Source of the DNA: Algoriphagus aquaeductus
GTDB taxonomy: Bacteria > Bacteroidota > Bacteroidia > Cytophagales > Cyclobacteriaceae
Length of the DNA stretch: 64,000 nucleotides
Direction: 5' to 3'
Assembly (NCBI RefSeq): GCF_003253485.1
Contig: NZ_QKTX01000001.1
Location: forward strand, 310,001 to 374,000
Shown here: positions 35,703-44,121 of the stretch, piece after piece
How positions within the stretch are numbered: the stretch's first letter is position 1
How the letters are laid out: every line of letters begins with the position of its first letter
The notes under the pieces: generated by a model
Seen by the model: only the letters and a program-made list of their open reading frames with translations
Told to the model about the DNA's origin: nothing
Database searches by the model: none
Position numbers and translations under genes: made by a program

Positions 35703-36515
35703 TTACCATTTTAAAAATGCTGAGAAATGGTGAGTTCTGCCCAAGGCCGATTGTTGCCCGTAACCATAGTCCAATCCGAATCGGTCTTTTCGGATTCCCA
35801 AACCAAAACTTAACCGTGAAGGGTGACTGTTGATTCCTGTCCGTAAAAGAATCCATTCACCAAGCTGGTATTCAATTCCTGCCTTTACTGATGGGGTTAA
35901 ATCGACATCTTTTTCCAATTCCACCAAAATCTTCAGTAATTCTGTGGGGAAATATCCCAAGCCCATTTGGATTAATGCAGGCAGCTTTTGATCGGAGTAC
36001 TTGCTGATTTTTGATTGCGTGAGATTGGAAAAGTGTGCACCCAGAAAAATTTTAGGGCCAAGTTCAGCAACGCCTCCCAAGCAAAAGACCAAACCATGGC
36101 CAGAGCCAAATCCCTCTATCTGCGTCTGAAACCATTCAAGTTTGGTACCCAGACTTACAATTCCCAGCGTGTTGGAAAAGCCCATTCCCACGATCTGCTG
36201 ATTGAACAGATCTCCTCCAAATCGGCTAATCCCAAATCCGTAAGTTCCATATTCTTTTCGCAAAGCGCCGCTTATTCCGAGTGTACTTAACTCTTTGAGT
36301 CCAAAGCGTTGGTCTACGGCAACACTGATTTGGGTATCACTCCAGCGGTCCAGAGCACCGATATTGTTGAAATAGGCCCAAGAGTCATCCGAGAAGAGCT
36401 TCACATTGCCCATGCCTTGACTGCGGGCCCCATGGGCCTGAGATTGTGGGTCGGTCTGTGCAAAAACTGGAATAGTGACCAAAACCCAGAAGCATGAAAA
36501 AAGAGCTCGCTTCAT
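35703..36515 (-). CDS. PorV/PorQ-like outer-membrane beta-barrel protein
   Basis: This 270-residue exported protein has signal MKRALFSCFWVLVTIPVFAQ. The mature start SQAHGARSQGMGNVKLFSDDSWAYFNNIGAL resembles the N-terminus of PorV/PorQ and FadL-like barrels, where a GARxxGMGNA motif precedes a plug-like segment. Amphipathic strands follow to the C-terminal FSAFLKW. It is co-transcribed with the HhH barrel protein. The resemblance is motif-level, so the assignment to the PorV/PorQ group is tentative. Confidence 0.7.
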   Translation of the reverse strand: MKRALFSCFWVLVTIPVFAQTDPQSQAHGARSQGMGNVKLFSDDSWAYFNNIGALDRWSDTQISVAVDQRFGLKELSTLGISGALRKEYGTYGFGISRFGGDLFNQQIVGMGFSNTLGIVSLGTKLEWFQTQIEGFGSGHGLVFCLGGVAELGPKIFLGAHFSNLTQSKISKYSDQKLPALIQMGLGYFPTELLKILVELEKDVDLTPSVKAGIEYQLGEWILLRTGINSHPSRLSFGLGIRKDRFGLDYGYGQQSALGRTHHFSAFLKW

Positions 36516-36577
36516 TAGATTCAGAAAAAGTCTGATCTAATTTAACTAAAAATCAGATAGTTGCTCTGTAATTGGGA

Positions 36578-38062
36578 TTAAAAAGGCGCGCGTAGGTTGA
36601 AAAAGAAATTACCGGCACCTTGATTATTTATCGAATATTCGAATCTCAAAACGGTATCGTAAGAGCTGACAATATCAATCCCGGGACCATACCCGAAAAG
36701 AAATTTATTGGTCAGTTTCGCATTTTCTGGAATGTTGTTCCGGTCTGTGACTCTTCCGTGATCGAAATTTCCACTGAGATAAATTTTTAGTGGTAGTTCA
36801 TTGAATTGGTCGGCTTGAAGGAAGCTGGAAATATCAAAGGTGACATCTACCAACTTCATTCTAAGGCTGTTTTTTTGCACATACAAATGCTGACCTTCAA
36901 TGACATTCAATTCATATCCACGGATAAAATTGGGGTTATAGCCGATTCCTCTCACCAGAGTGTAGGGTTGCCTTTGACTCAAAAACCAGCTTCCAGTCAA
37001 TCCCGCCGCAAAATGAAACCGATCATTGATGGGAATGTACCGATTGGCGGTCAAACTCAATTCCACTTCATTCAGGTCCTCGTTGGAAAACAAGCCATAC
37101 TTCGTGGCTGTCAGTTGGAGCAGTTCACCGCTGGTGGCATAGGCTACATTATCCCTTTTATCATGTCGAAAGGAATATTGGAAGTAGAGATAGCGTAGAT
37201 TGTTTTCTTCGTGCTGAAAATAATTCGGGTTCACTTGAAGCACTTCAGGGTTGATCCAAGTTCGCTGAAATCCGAGTGTGGCAAAATGAAAATTATAAAA
37301 TGTCCTGCGAAAAGTATATCGGATAGCGGAGACAAAATTCTTCCTCAATACATCTTCACGTTCATTGGTGAAGAAAACCTGACGGTTGAATTCAGACTTG
37401 ATGGGGATGGTTTTTTGATCTGAATAGGTGAGCTGAAAGGATAATCCGTGCTTTTGCTTGCGGTCAATGTAGGGCTTGGAATATAGGATGTCAAAGCTTT
37501 TGGTAAAACCCAATTGACCTGAAAATCTGAATTTCTCATTACGGCCTCCCACATTACTATGGTTGAGCCTTAGTCCATAATTGACGCGAGACCAATCTCT
37601 GTTTTGATTGGTCCACCATTCGGCAAAATTTCGATCTGCCAATTGGAAAATGACGGCAGGAAGAATATAGAGGCGTTCTTTGACAGAAATAAGGATTTCG
37701 ACCTCTTCTGGACCAGTAAAGAGCGGTGTAATTTCTACCTGATTAAAGAGCCTGAGGTTGTAGATTTTTTGTTCATCTGCTTTGAGAATTCCCAGAAATG
37801 TTTCCAAATCGTAATAGTAGTCAGTGGTGAAATCCAACTCTCTGAGAATGATGTTCTTTTGCGTTTTTTGATTTCCAATAATATAGATATTGTTGACTTT
37901 TACTCTTTCCGGAGATACCGGTGTAATTGGTGCATAGGATGTGTCTTGACCGTTTGCGGTGAATTGCAGCAAATAAAAAAGGCCAAAAAGAAAAATTCGG
38001 AGAGCCGGTAATATTGAATCCAAGGGAATTCTCTTTACATATATTTGGTTCAATCCAAGCAT
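36578..38062 (-). CDS. BamA/TamA-family outer-membrane protein with one POTRA domain
   Basis: This 494-residue protein has an N-terminal hydrophobic signal region and one POTRA-like domain at about 55-135 (VKVNNIYIIGNQKTQKNIILRELDFTTDYYY, DEQKIYNLRLFNQVEITPLF, VEILISVKERLYILP). A 16-strand-type surface-antigen barrel ending FFFNLRAPF follows. BamA has five POTRA units, so this is a reduced paralogue rather than the main assembly factor. It is transcribed alone, divergent from yidD (22 nt between the start codons). Confidence 0.85.
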   Translation of the reverse strand: MLGLNQIYVKRIPLDSILPALRIFLFGLFYLLQFTANGQDTSYAPITPVSPERVKVNNIYIIGNQKTQKNIILRELDFTTDYYYDLETFLGILKADEQKIYNLRLFNQVEITPLFTGPEEVEILISVKERLYILPAVIFQLADRNFAEWWTNQNRDWSRVNYGLRLNHSNVGGRNEKFRFSGQLGFTKSFDILYSKPYIDRKQKHGLSFQLTYSDQKTIPIKSEFNRQVFFTNEREDVLRKNFVSAIRYTFRRTFYNFHFATLGFQRTWINPEVLQVNPNYFQHEENNLRYLYFQYSFRHDKRDNVAYATSGELLQLTATKYGLFSNEDLNEVELSLTANRYIPINDRFHFAAGLTGSWFLSQRQPYTLVRGIGYNPNFIRGYELNVIEGQHLYVQKNSLRMKLVDVTFDISSFLQADQFNELPLKIYLSGNFDHGRVTDRNNIPENAKLTNKFLFGYGPGIDIVSSYDTVLRFEYSINNQGAGNFFFNLRAPF

Positions 38063-38084
38063 GCCTGACTAAAAGGTACTGAAA

Positions 38085-38309
38085 ATGTTTAAGACCTATT
38101 TAAGAAAGATAGCCATATTTCCCGTGTTGGTCTATCAATACGTTATTTCCCCATTATTTCCTGCCAGTTGCCGATTTACTCCGACTTGTAGTCAGTATAT
38201 GAAAGAGGCGATTATCAAACATGGCGTAATCAAGGGAGGTTTATTGGGTTTTAAAAGAATCGGTCGGTGCCACCCTTGGGGAGGCCACGGACACGATCCC
38301 GTTCCCTAG
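38085..38309 (+). CDS. yidD: Membrane protein insertion efficiency factor YidD
   Basis: YidD is a 74-residue peripheral membrane protein that helps YidC insert proteins. The family core is complete: [29 protein letters not shown] with two Cys, and the ending [16 protein letters not shown]. The amphipathic N-terminus ([13 protein letters not shown]) would bind the inner leaflet. The last 4 nt overlap the convergent lgt gene. It is too far from any rnpA-yidC operon to see that usual context. Confidence 0.95.
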   Translation: MFKTYLRKIAIFPVLVYQYVISPLFPASCRFTPTCSQYMKEAIIKHGVIKGGLLGFKRIGRCHPWGGHGHDPVP

Positions 38310-39409
38310 TTTTTTTCTTCCTTAAAACCCTTCGTCATGGCCTTGACCACCAAGACTATCCCAATAGCAACTAATGGGATACTCAAAAGTTGTCCCATGT
38401 TGAATTGCATGGTTTGCTCAAAGTCCACTTGAACTTCTTTGAAAAACTCCCACACAAAGCGCATCCCGAACACCGAGATTAAGAACATTCCCAGAAGCAA
38501 GCCGTCTGGCAGTCTGGATTTGAATTTCACCCAAAGTCCAAGAAGGATAAGGAAAATGACAAAGTAAGACGCAGCCTCATAGATTTGCGTCGGATACTTG
38601 GCTCTGCCGAATGTTTTAACGGTGACCAAATAATCCCCGGGTCTTTCCAGGATCTCGAAATTCAAGGGAGTTTCTACAGGTTCTGCGAGGTATTCTTTGG
38701 AAGAATTAAAGCGAGTAAAGGCGTACTTGATATCCTGGGCAAGGATACCCTCTAGATCTTCTTTGGAGAAATTTCCTTTTGAGATCACCAGTTCAAAATT
38801 GACCGGAACAATACCATTTCCCTGAAGTTCAGCATCCCTGTCACTTGGTTTGTAGGCTTCAATCGATGCTATGGGGACTTTGAGTGATTCTAAGATTTCC
38901 TCAGCATCTCGGGCATAGACAATGCCGGAATCTGTGCCGGTGTCTTTTCCTCCGATTTCAGAATTCATGAGATTTCCGACACGAATCAAAGCTCCGGTCA
39001 TCGCGGTGACAATCACGATTCGGTCCACCACCCAGAGGTAACTTTGTCCGGGCGTACGTTTAGCATAGAGCCAAAGAGCAAATAAAATGGCAATGGCCGC
39101 TCCATGGGATGCCAGTCCGCCCTCCCAAACTTTCAGGATATCGATGGGATTGCTCAGGTATTTTTCAGGCTCATAAAAGAGCACATGTCCCAGCCTTGCT
39201 CCCAGAATGGTCGCCAGGACCATGTAAATGGTCAACTTATCCACCAAGCGCTCGTCTTGTCCTTCTTTTTTGAAAAAGTAAACCATCACCTGCTGGGAAA
39301 TGATAAATCCCAAAGCAAAAAGAAGACTATACCATCTCAATCGGTCAAATCCGCTGAAAACAGCAGGATTGGGATCCCAGACGATGTAGGTAAGAAAGAA
39401 TGAAAGCAT
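38306..39409 (-). CDS. lgt: Prolipoprotein diacylglyceryl transferase Lgt
   Basis: Lgt transfers diacylglycerol to the lipobox Cys of prelipoproteins in the inner membrane. The 367-residue protein has several membrane helices, [12 protein letters not shown], the [10 protein letters not shown] loop with its His, and the signature [13 protein letters not shown]. The order then resumes at KYPTQIYEA and VWEFFKEVQ. Compared with the usual 270-290 residues it has about 90 extra residues after the signature (roughly 160-250), probably a periplasmic insertion seen in Bacteroidota. It is 5 nt downstream of nadE in the acpP-fabF-rnc-nadE-lgt run. Confidence 0.94.
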   Translation of the reverse strand: MLSFFLTYIVWDPNPAVFSGFDRLRWYSLLFALGFIISQQVMVYFFKKEGQDERLVDKLTIYMVLATILGARLGHVLFYEPEKYLSNPIDILKVWEGGLASHGAAIAILFALWLYAKRTPGQSYLWVVDRIVIVTAMTGALIRVGNLMNSEIGGKDTGTDSGIVYARDAEEILESLKVPIASIEAYKPSDRDAELQGNGIVPVNFELVISKGNFSKEDLEGILAQDIKYAFTRFNSSKEYLAEPVETPLNFEILERPGDYLVTVKTFGRAKYPTQIYEAASYFVIFLILLGLWVKFKSRLPDGLLLGMFLISVFGMRFVWEFFKEVQVDFEQTMQFNMGQLLSIPLVAIGIVLVVKAMTKGFKEEKN

Positions 39410-39414
39410 AAGCG

Positions 39415-41253
39415 TTAGATTTGATCTAATTGTTCAAGTTCCTCCTGGTATCCCCCCGAAAGGATCGGGAATCGGTACCAGGTTTTTGGATCAATGTTGA
39501 ATTCATCCAAATGGAAAGAAGGAGCAAAACGCTCTCTTTTCCATTGATTCCTCGACCAAAGTCGGAAGAATTTTTTGATATACCCCTTCAAAATTTCTTC
39601 ATCAATGGGCAGCTCTTCTCTTAAGAGATAAAAAACATCCAATGGCGAGCGCCTGTCACGGATGGCAAGACGCTCTATTTCTACAATTACCGGATACGGC
39701 ATAAGGTCTTTTTCATCGGTCTGGGTTCGCTCAATTGGTCTCAACTCAGCGGTTGGAGTGAGTGCATTGACCGCAGCGAGTCCAGGTCTATCCAGGTTTT
39801 TTTCCGCCCAAAGGAGCCAATTCAAAATGAAATGCTTATCTACTGCTGCAATGGGGGAGATGCTGCCACTGGTATCCCCATCCATGGTGGCATAGCCTAC
39901 ATCACCTTCACTTCGGTTGGAGGTGGATAGCAGCAAGGCATTATTCAGATTGGCCAGCATCCAGATGATAGGAGATCTTGATCGGGCCTGAATGTTCTGC
40001 AGGGTAAGGTCATCCTGTTCCCAAGTCAGTTTTCGTCCGATGGCTTTTTCAATTTTTTCCGTGTAGGAGTCTACTTCCTCATCGATGGACCATGAATAAA
40101 ATTTGGCCCCTAGACTTTTTGCAAGCGTTTGTGCCGAATGCAGCGTATCAAAGGAAGAGTTGCGGGTGCCTTGGTAGGCGGTGACTAATAATTGACCGAC
40201 CAATTCTTTCTCCGGTTGATTGGACTGGACAGTCAGTGGGATTCCGGATTTTGATATAAATCCATCCAATCCCAATTCATCGATTCCTCTTTTGACCATT
40301 TCTGCAACCAAGATGGCGATGGTGGAAGAATCCGCTCCACCTGAAAGTGAAAGGACAAATCCTCTGCTTTTGCTTTTTCTCAGGTAATCAAAGAGACCAA
40401 GAGCAGATGCCTGGGCAAATTCCCATTCCTTGGGTTGAATAGGAGCGATTTCTTGCTTTTTATTTTCCAGGTAGAAGGAGCGTACCTGAAAGTCCTCAAA
40501 GGAGAGCAATTGATTTCTTGCCAAAAGTTCCCCGTTTTTGGCAAGTAGAATTTCCCCGTCAAAAATCATTCTTCCCGCTTCATTTCCAAGCAAATTGACA
40601 TAGCAATAAAAACAGTCGAACAGGAGGGAGCTTTGTTCGATCAAGTCTTTTCGCTCCAGTGTCTTTTTCATTGCGAAATGAGAAGCGCTGGGATTGAAAA
40701 TCAAATCTACTTTTCGCTGGCAAAGGCGATAACCCGGTCTGGATTTACCTCTCCAGGCATCTTCGCAGATTTCAAATCCATAGTGGATTCCTTTGTGATG
40801 AAAAGTCAAATCGCCAAAGGGGACTTCCTGACCCATGAAAGCAAATGAAATGATTTCATGGGCTAGCCAGGGTGTAAACCACCGGAATTCATAATGAACC
40901 CCATCAATGGCCATAAACTGCTTGGCAACAATACCTTTGAGTTCGGCATTTTCGATCAATGCCATGGTGTTGTAGACTTTGTCCTCAATCCTTATCGGAA
41001 GTCCCACTGCCACCGTGATTCCAGTGCAAAAGGGAACGAGGTTTTCGAGTTGGGCCAGGGCTCTTTGCGGAAACCAGTAACTGAGAAAAAGATCTTCCGC
41101 ACCATATCCCGTGATGGCAAGCTCAGGAAAACAGAGGAGTTCGACTTCATCTGCTTTTGATTGTTCAATGGCTTTTTTGATCCGATCCAGATTCCCAGTC
41201 CAGTCCAAGGGAGTCTGGTTAAGTGTTGCTCCGGCGATTTTGATGGAGGCCAT
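39415..41253 (-). CDS. nadE: Glutamine-hydrolysing NAD+ synthetase NadE
   Basis: This enzyme makes NAD from deamido-NAD, with ammonia from glutamine. The 612-residue protein has an N-terminal nitrilase-type glutaminase domain, with LLCFPELAITGYG holding the catalytic Glu and FEICEDAWRG the catalytic Cys. A C-terminal synthetase domain carries the P-loop LSGGADSST and the motifs ARSRSPIIWMLANLNNALLLSTSNRSEGDVGY. ATG at 41253 (MASIKIAG) is chosen; an upstream start would overlap rnc for no family reason. It is part of the fatty-acid/rnc operon. Confidence 0.95.
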   Translation of the reverse strand: MASIKIAGATLNQTPLDWTGNLDRIKKAIEQSKADEVELLCFPELAITGYGAEDLFLSYWFPQRALAQLENLVPFCTGITVAVGLPIRIEDKVYNTMALIENAELKGIVAKQFMAIDGVHYEFRWFTPWLAHEIISFAFMGQEVPFGDLTFHHKGIHYGFEICEDAWRGKSRPGYRLCQRKVDLIFNPSASHFAMKKTLERKDLIEQSSLLFDCFYCYVNLLGNEAGRMIFDGEILLAKNGELLARNQLLSFEDFQVRSFYLENKKQEIAPIQPKEWEFAQASALGLFDYLRKSKSRGFVLSLSGGADSSTIAILVAEMVKRGIDELGLDGFISKSGIPLTVQSNQPEKELVGQLLVTAYQGTRNSSFDTLHSAQTLAKSLGAKFYSWSIDEEVDSYTEKIEKAIGRKLTWEQDDLTLQNIQARSRSPIIWMLANLNNALLLSTSNRSEGDVGYATMDGDTSGSISPIAAVDKHFILNWLLWAEKNLDRPGLAAVNALTPTAELRPIERTQTDEKDLMPYPVIVEIERLAIRDRRSPLDVFYLLREELPIDEEILKGYIKKFFRLWSRNQWKRERFAPSFHLDEFNIDPKTWYRFPILSGGYQEELEQLDQI

Positions 41254-41281
41254 GATGATAGGATTGCAGGAATATGAAGAA

Positions 41282-42022
41282 TTAAATGGTGATATGGAGC
41301 GTTTCGCAGGCATTTTTGGATGCTTCCTGCTCGGCCTTTTTCTTGGTAGGACCTTTTCCTTGAGCTACCGAATCTCCATTGACCGTCAGTTCTACAACAA
41401 ACTCTTTATACCTTTGGTTACCGTTGATCTGAAGGACTTTGTACTCAATTTGTTTACTTTCTTTTTGAGACCATTCGATGATTTTGCTTTTGTAATTGGA
41501 AACCGTCGAAATCATCTCTTCCAAATCCATGTGGATCAGGATGCGTTGGGAAATTAGTTTTTTGGTAAAATGATAGCCACGATCCAGATAGACAGCCCCC
41601 AAAAAAGCCTCCAGGATATCCCCATATAGGGATTTGTTTCCGATAAACTGTCGGCTATCGATGACTTGTTCAAGCGTTTTTTTGAGTCCGATTTTGATTC
41701 CCACTTCGTTGAGTGTCTCTCGATTCACCAGCTTGGAGCGTGTTTCTGTCAGAAAGCCTTCATCCCGATATGGGAATTTTTTGAAAAGATACTCTGCAAT
41801 GACTGTCCCCAATACTGCATCTCCCAAAAACTCCAATCGCTCATTGGAAATTCTGAAACCCTTGTGGGTTTCTTCACCCAATCCTGCGGGAGTCAGCGCA
41901 AGTCGGTATAGGGATAAATTTAAAGGCTTGCGACCCGTGATCATTTTGATCGAGGTTGCAAGCCTTTTGTCCTTTGTATTAAAGAATAGAGTGTGGAGTC
42001 CTAGTCTCTGAAAGAGTTTCAC
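41282..42022 (-). CDS. rnc: Ribonuclease III
   Basis: RNase III cuts double-stranded RNA in rRNA and mRNA processing. The 246-residue protein has the signature NERLEFLGDAVLGTVIAEYLF with the metal-binding residues, LYGDILEAFLGAVYLD for the second acidic set, and a C-terminal double-stranded RNA-binding domain (YKVLQINGNQRYKEFVVELTVNGDSVAQGKGPTKKKAEQEAS). It follows fabF by 5 nt, a conserved order acpP-fabF-rnc. Confidence 0.95.
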   Translation of the reverse strand: MKLFQRLGLHTLFFNTKDKRLATSIKMITGRKPLNLSLYRLALTPAGLGEETHKGFRISNERLEFLGDAVLGTVIAEYLFKKFPYRDEGFLTETRSKLVNRETLNEVGIKIGLKKTLEQVIDSRQFIGNKSLYGDILEAFLGAVYLDRGYHFTKKLISQRILIHMDLEEMISTVSNYKSKIIEWSQKESKQIEYKVLQINGNQRYKEFVVELTVNGDSVAQGKGPTKKKAEQEASKNACETLHITI

Positions 42023-42027
42023 TCTGA

Positions 42028-43278
42028 TCAGTTGTATTTTTTGAAAATGACAGAACAGTTGTGTCCGCCAAATCCGAAGGTATTACTCAGCGCATAGTTG
42101 ATTTCTCTGGCTTGCGCTTGATTGAATGTCAGATTGAGTCCGGGATCAAACGATTCATCATCTGTGAAATGGTTGATCGTGGGTGGCACCAAGCTGTTGT
42201 TCATTGCCAAAATACAGGCGATGGCTTCAATGGCTCCAGCTGCACCCAGGAGGTGACCAGTCATAGATTTGGTACTGCTGATGTTCAGTTTGTAGGCATG
42301 CTCTCCAAAAATCTTTTGGATAGCCTTGGTTTCACTGACGTCTCCAAGAGGAGTGGAGGTACCGTGTACGTTAATGTAATCGATGTCTTCCGGCTTGAGC
42401 CCGGCATCTTCCAATGCGATCTGCATCACACTACTTGCACCAAGACCTTCAGGGTGAGGTGCTGTGATGTGATTGGCATCAGCTGTCATTCCGCCACCTA
42501 CCAATTCCGCGTAGATTTTGGCACCCCTTGCCTTCGCGTGTTCCAATTCTTCAAGTATCAAAGCTCCCGCGCCTTCGCCCAATACAAAACCGTCACGGTC
42601 CTTGTCAAATGGCCTAGAGGCAGTCTCAGGTGATTCATTACGCTGCGACAAGGCTTTCATCGCATTAAATCCCCCGATTCCAGCCTCAGTTACCGCTGCT
42701 TCTGATCCACCGCTGATAAACAAGTCAGCTTTACCCAGTCGGATATAGTTGAACGCGTCAATCAAGGCATTGGTGGCAGAGGCACAGGCAGAGACTGTGA
42801 CGAAATTTGGACCGCGGAATCCGTACTTGATGGAAATAAATCCAGCAGAGATATCTGCGATCATTTTGGGGATGAAGAATGGGTTGAATCTCGGGGTTCC
42901 GTCACCTTTTGCAAATTCGGTCACCTCTTCTTGGAAGGTTCGGAGACCTCCAATTCCGGAGCCCCAAATCACGCCTGCGCGGGATTTGTCGATAGTTTCC
43001 AAATCTAACCCAGCATCCACAATCGCCTCATCTGCTGTGACCATTGCATACTGGGTGAATGCATCCATTTTCCTTGCTTCTTTCTTGTCGATGAATTGTT
43101 CAACGTCAAAATTTTTGACTTCGCAAGCGAATTGGGTTTTGAAAAGTGAAGCGTCAAAACGAGTAATAGGCGCAGCGCCACTCACACCAGCAGCTAATCC
43201 TTTCCAGAATTCATCTTTGGTGTTTCCTATTGGTGTGAGGGCACCTATACCCGTTACAACAACTCTTTTTAAATTCAT
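42028..43278 (-). CDS. fabF: Beta-ketoacyl-ACP synthase II FabF
   Basis: FabF extends acyl-ACP by condensation with malonyl-ACP in fatty acid synthesis. The 416-residue thiolase-fold protein shows the active-site Cys in VSACASATNALIDAF, the two catalytic His in VHGTSTPLGD and STKSMTGHLLGAAGA, and the usual start MNLKRVVVTGIGALTPIGN. It is 19 nt downstream of acpP. The last residues FGFGGHNCSVIFKKYN are also typical. Confidence 0.96.
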   Translation of the reverse strand: MNLKRVVVTGIGALTPIGNTKDEFWKGLAAGVSGAAPITRFDASLFKTQFACEVKNFDVEQFIDKKEARKMDAFTQYAMVTADEAIVDAGLDLETIDKSRAGVIWGSGIGGLRTFQEEVTEFAKGDGTPRFNPFFIPKMIADISAGFISIKYGFRGPNFVTVSACASATNALIDAFNYIRLGKADLFISGGSEAAVTEAGIGGFNAMKALSQRNESPETASRPFDKDRDGFVLGEGAGALILEELEHAKARGAKIYAELVGGGMTADANHITAPHPEGLGASSVMQIALEDAGLKPEDIDYINVHGTSTPLGDVSETKAIQKIFGEHAYKLNISSTKSMTGHLLGAAGAIEAIACILAMNNSLVPPTINHFTDDESFDPGLNLTFNQAQAREINYALSNTFGFGGHNCSVIFKKYN

Positions 43279-43297
43279 ATAATGAATTTAGATGGTT

Positions 43298-43534
43298 TTA
43301 TTTTACGTTAGCCTCAAGGTAAGTGATGGCTTGACCTACTGTACCGATTTGCTCGGCTTGGTCGTCTGGGATAGAGATGTTGAATTCTTTTTCGAATTCC
43401 ATGATCAATTCCACAGTATCAAGAGAGTCGGCACCAAGATCGTTGGTGAAGCTTGCTTCCATAGTCACTTCAGACTCTTCTACGCCAAGTTTGTCTACAA
43501 TGATGGCCTTTACTTTTTGTGCAATTTCAGACAT
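43298..43534 (-). CDS. acpP: Acyl carrier protein
   Basis: This 78-residue small acidic protein is the carrier of growing acyl chains. The 4'-phosphopantetheine site is Ser in [15 protein letters not shown]. It begins [18 protein letters not shown] and ends with the usual EANVK helix end. It is the first gene of the acpP-fabF-rnc-nadE-lgt run, with a predicted Bacteroidota promoter about 30 nt upstream. Confidence 0.97.
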   Translation of the reverse strand: MSEIAQKVKAIIVDKLGVEESEVTMEASFTNDLGADSLDTVELIMEFEKEFNISIPDDQAEQIGTVGQAITYLEANVK

Positions 43535-43563
43535 TTTGTGATCAGTTTAGTTAATAACACTCC

Positions 43564-43596
43564 GCAAAGAAATATATTTAATGCCTAATTGGCAAA
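43564..43596 (-). promoter_or_regulatory. Predicted promoter of the acpP operon
   Basis: On the minus strand TTTG (43593-43596) is 21 nt from TTCTTTG-type sequence at 43564-43571 (one to two bases from TAnnTTTG). The acpP ATG lies 30 nt downstream. It is back to back with the IPExxxVDY promoter in a 152-nt gap. Confidence 0.45.
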
Positions 43597-43656
43597 GAAA
43601 AGACAGAAGTAAATTTTTGAGCAAATTGCCGATTCGTCCCACTCCATTTTAATTTC

Positions 43657-43664
43657 TAACTTTG
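43657..43664 (+). promoter_or_regulatory. Predicted -7 box of the IPExxxVDY-pyk operon
   Basis: TAACTTTG matches TAnnTTTG fully and lies 22 nt before the ATG at 43687. A weak -33 element (TTCG at 43633-43636) is 20 nt upstream. Confidence 0.4.
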
Positions 43665-43686
43665 TCTGGATCACTTTTCTTCCCCT

Positions 43687-44115
43687 ATGAAGAAGGCTAA
43701 ATTATTTGTAGAACCTACCTTCGATTTTGAGCTTTTAGGGCTAGTTTCCCCCGTGAAAGACTATAAAATGGCTTGGCTTATCAATCGTGACCTGGATTTG
43801 GACTTGGTCAAGGTGGATGATCTGGAGCTGGAGTTTGTGACCAACTCAAGGCTGGAAATTTCACAATATTTCCTTTCTTTACCCCACGGTTTTATTCAAC
43901 TTTTAAAAAATAAAGCCCTTAATTCTTCTCAGCAATTGGCATATTTGATTCCCGAATTGAGGACAATGGATTATTTCCTTCTTGTCCAAGACCAAACAGA
44001 ACAAGTAAGTATTCATACATTTGTAGATCACCTGTCCAAAAATCCACTTATTCAAAGTGTCGTTCGTATCGACGTTTCAAAATTAAAATCAAAAGAAAAC
44101 CTATTAACTTATTAA
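43687..44115 (+). CDS. IPExxxVDY-family protein
   Basis: This 142-residue protein is of a small family known mainly from Bacteroidota and named after a conserved IPExxxVDY motif. Here the motif is IPELRTMDY, with Met in place of Val. The rest is a mixed alpha/beta protein with no known active site (begins MKKAKLFVEPTFDFELLGLVSPVKDYKMAWLIN). It is 6 nt upstream of pyk and divergent from acpP; this linkage to pyruvate kinase and acp genes is the common one for the family, as I recall. Its biochemical role is unknown. Confidence 0.8.
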   Translation: MKKAKLFVEPTFDFELLGLVSPVKDYKMAWLINRDLDLDLVKVDDLELEFVTNSRLEISQYFLSLPHGFIQLLKNKALNSSQQLAYLIPELRTMDYFLLVQDQTEQVSIHTFVDHLSKNPLIQSVVRIDVSKLKSKENLLTY

Positions 44116-44121
44116 AACCCG

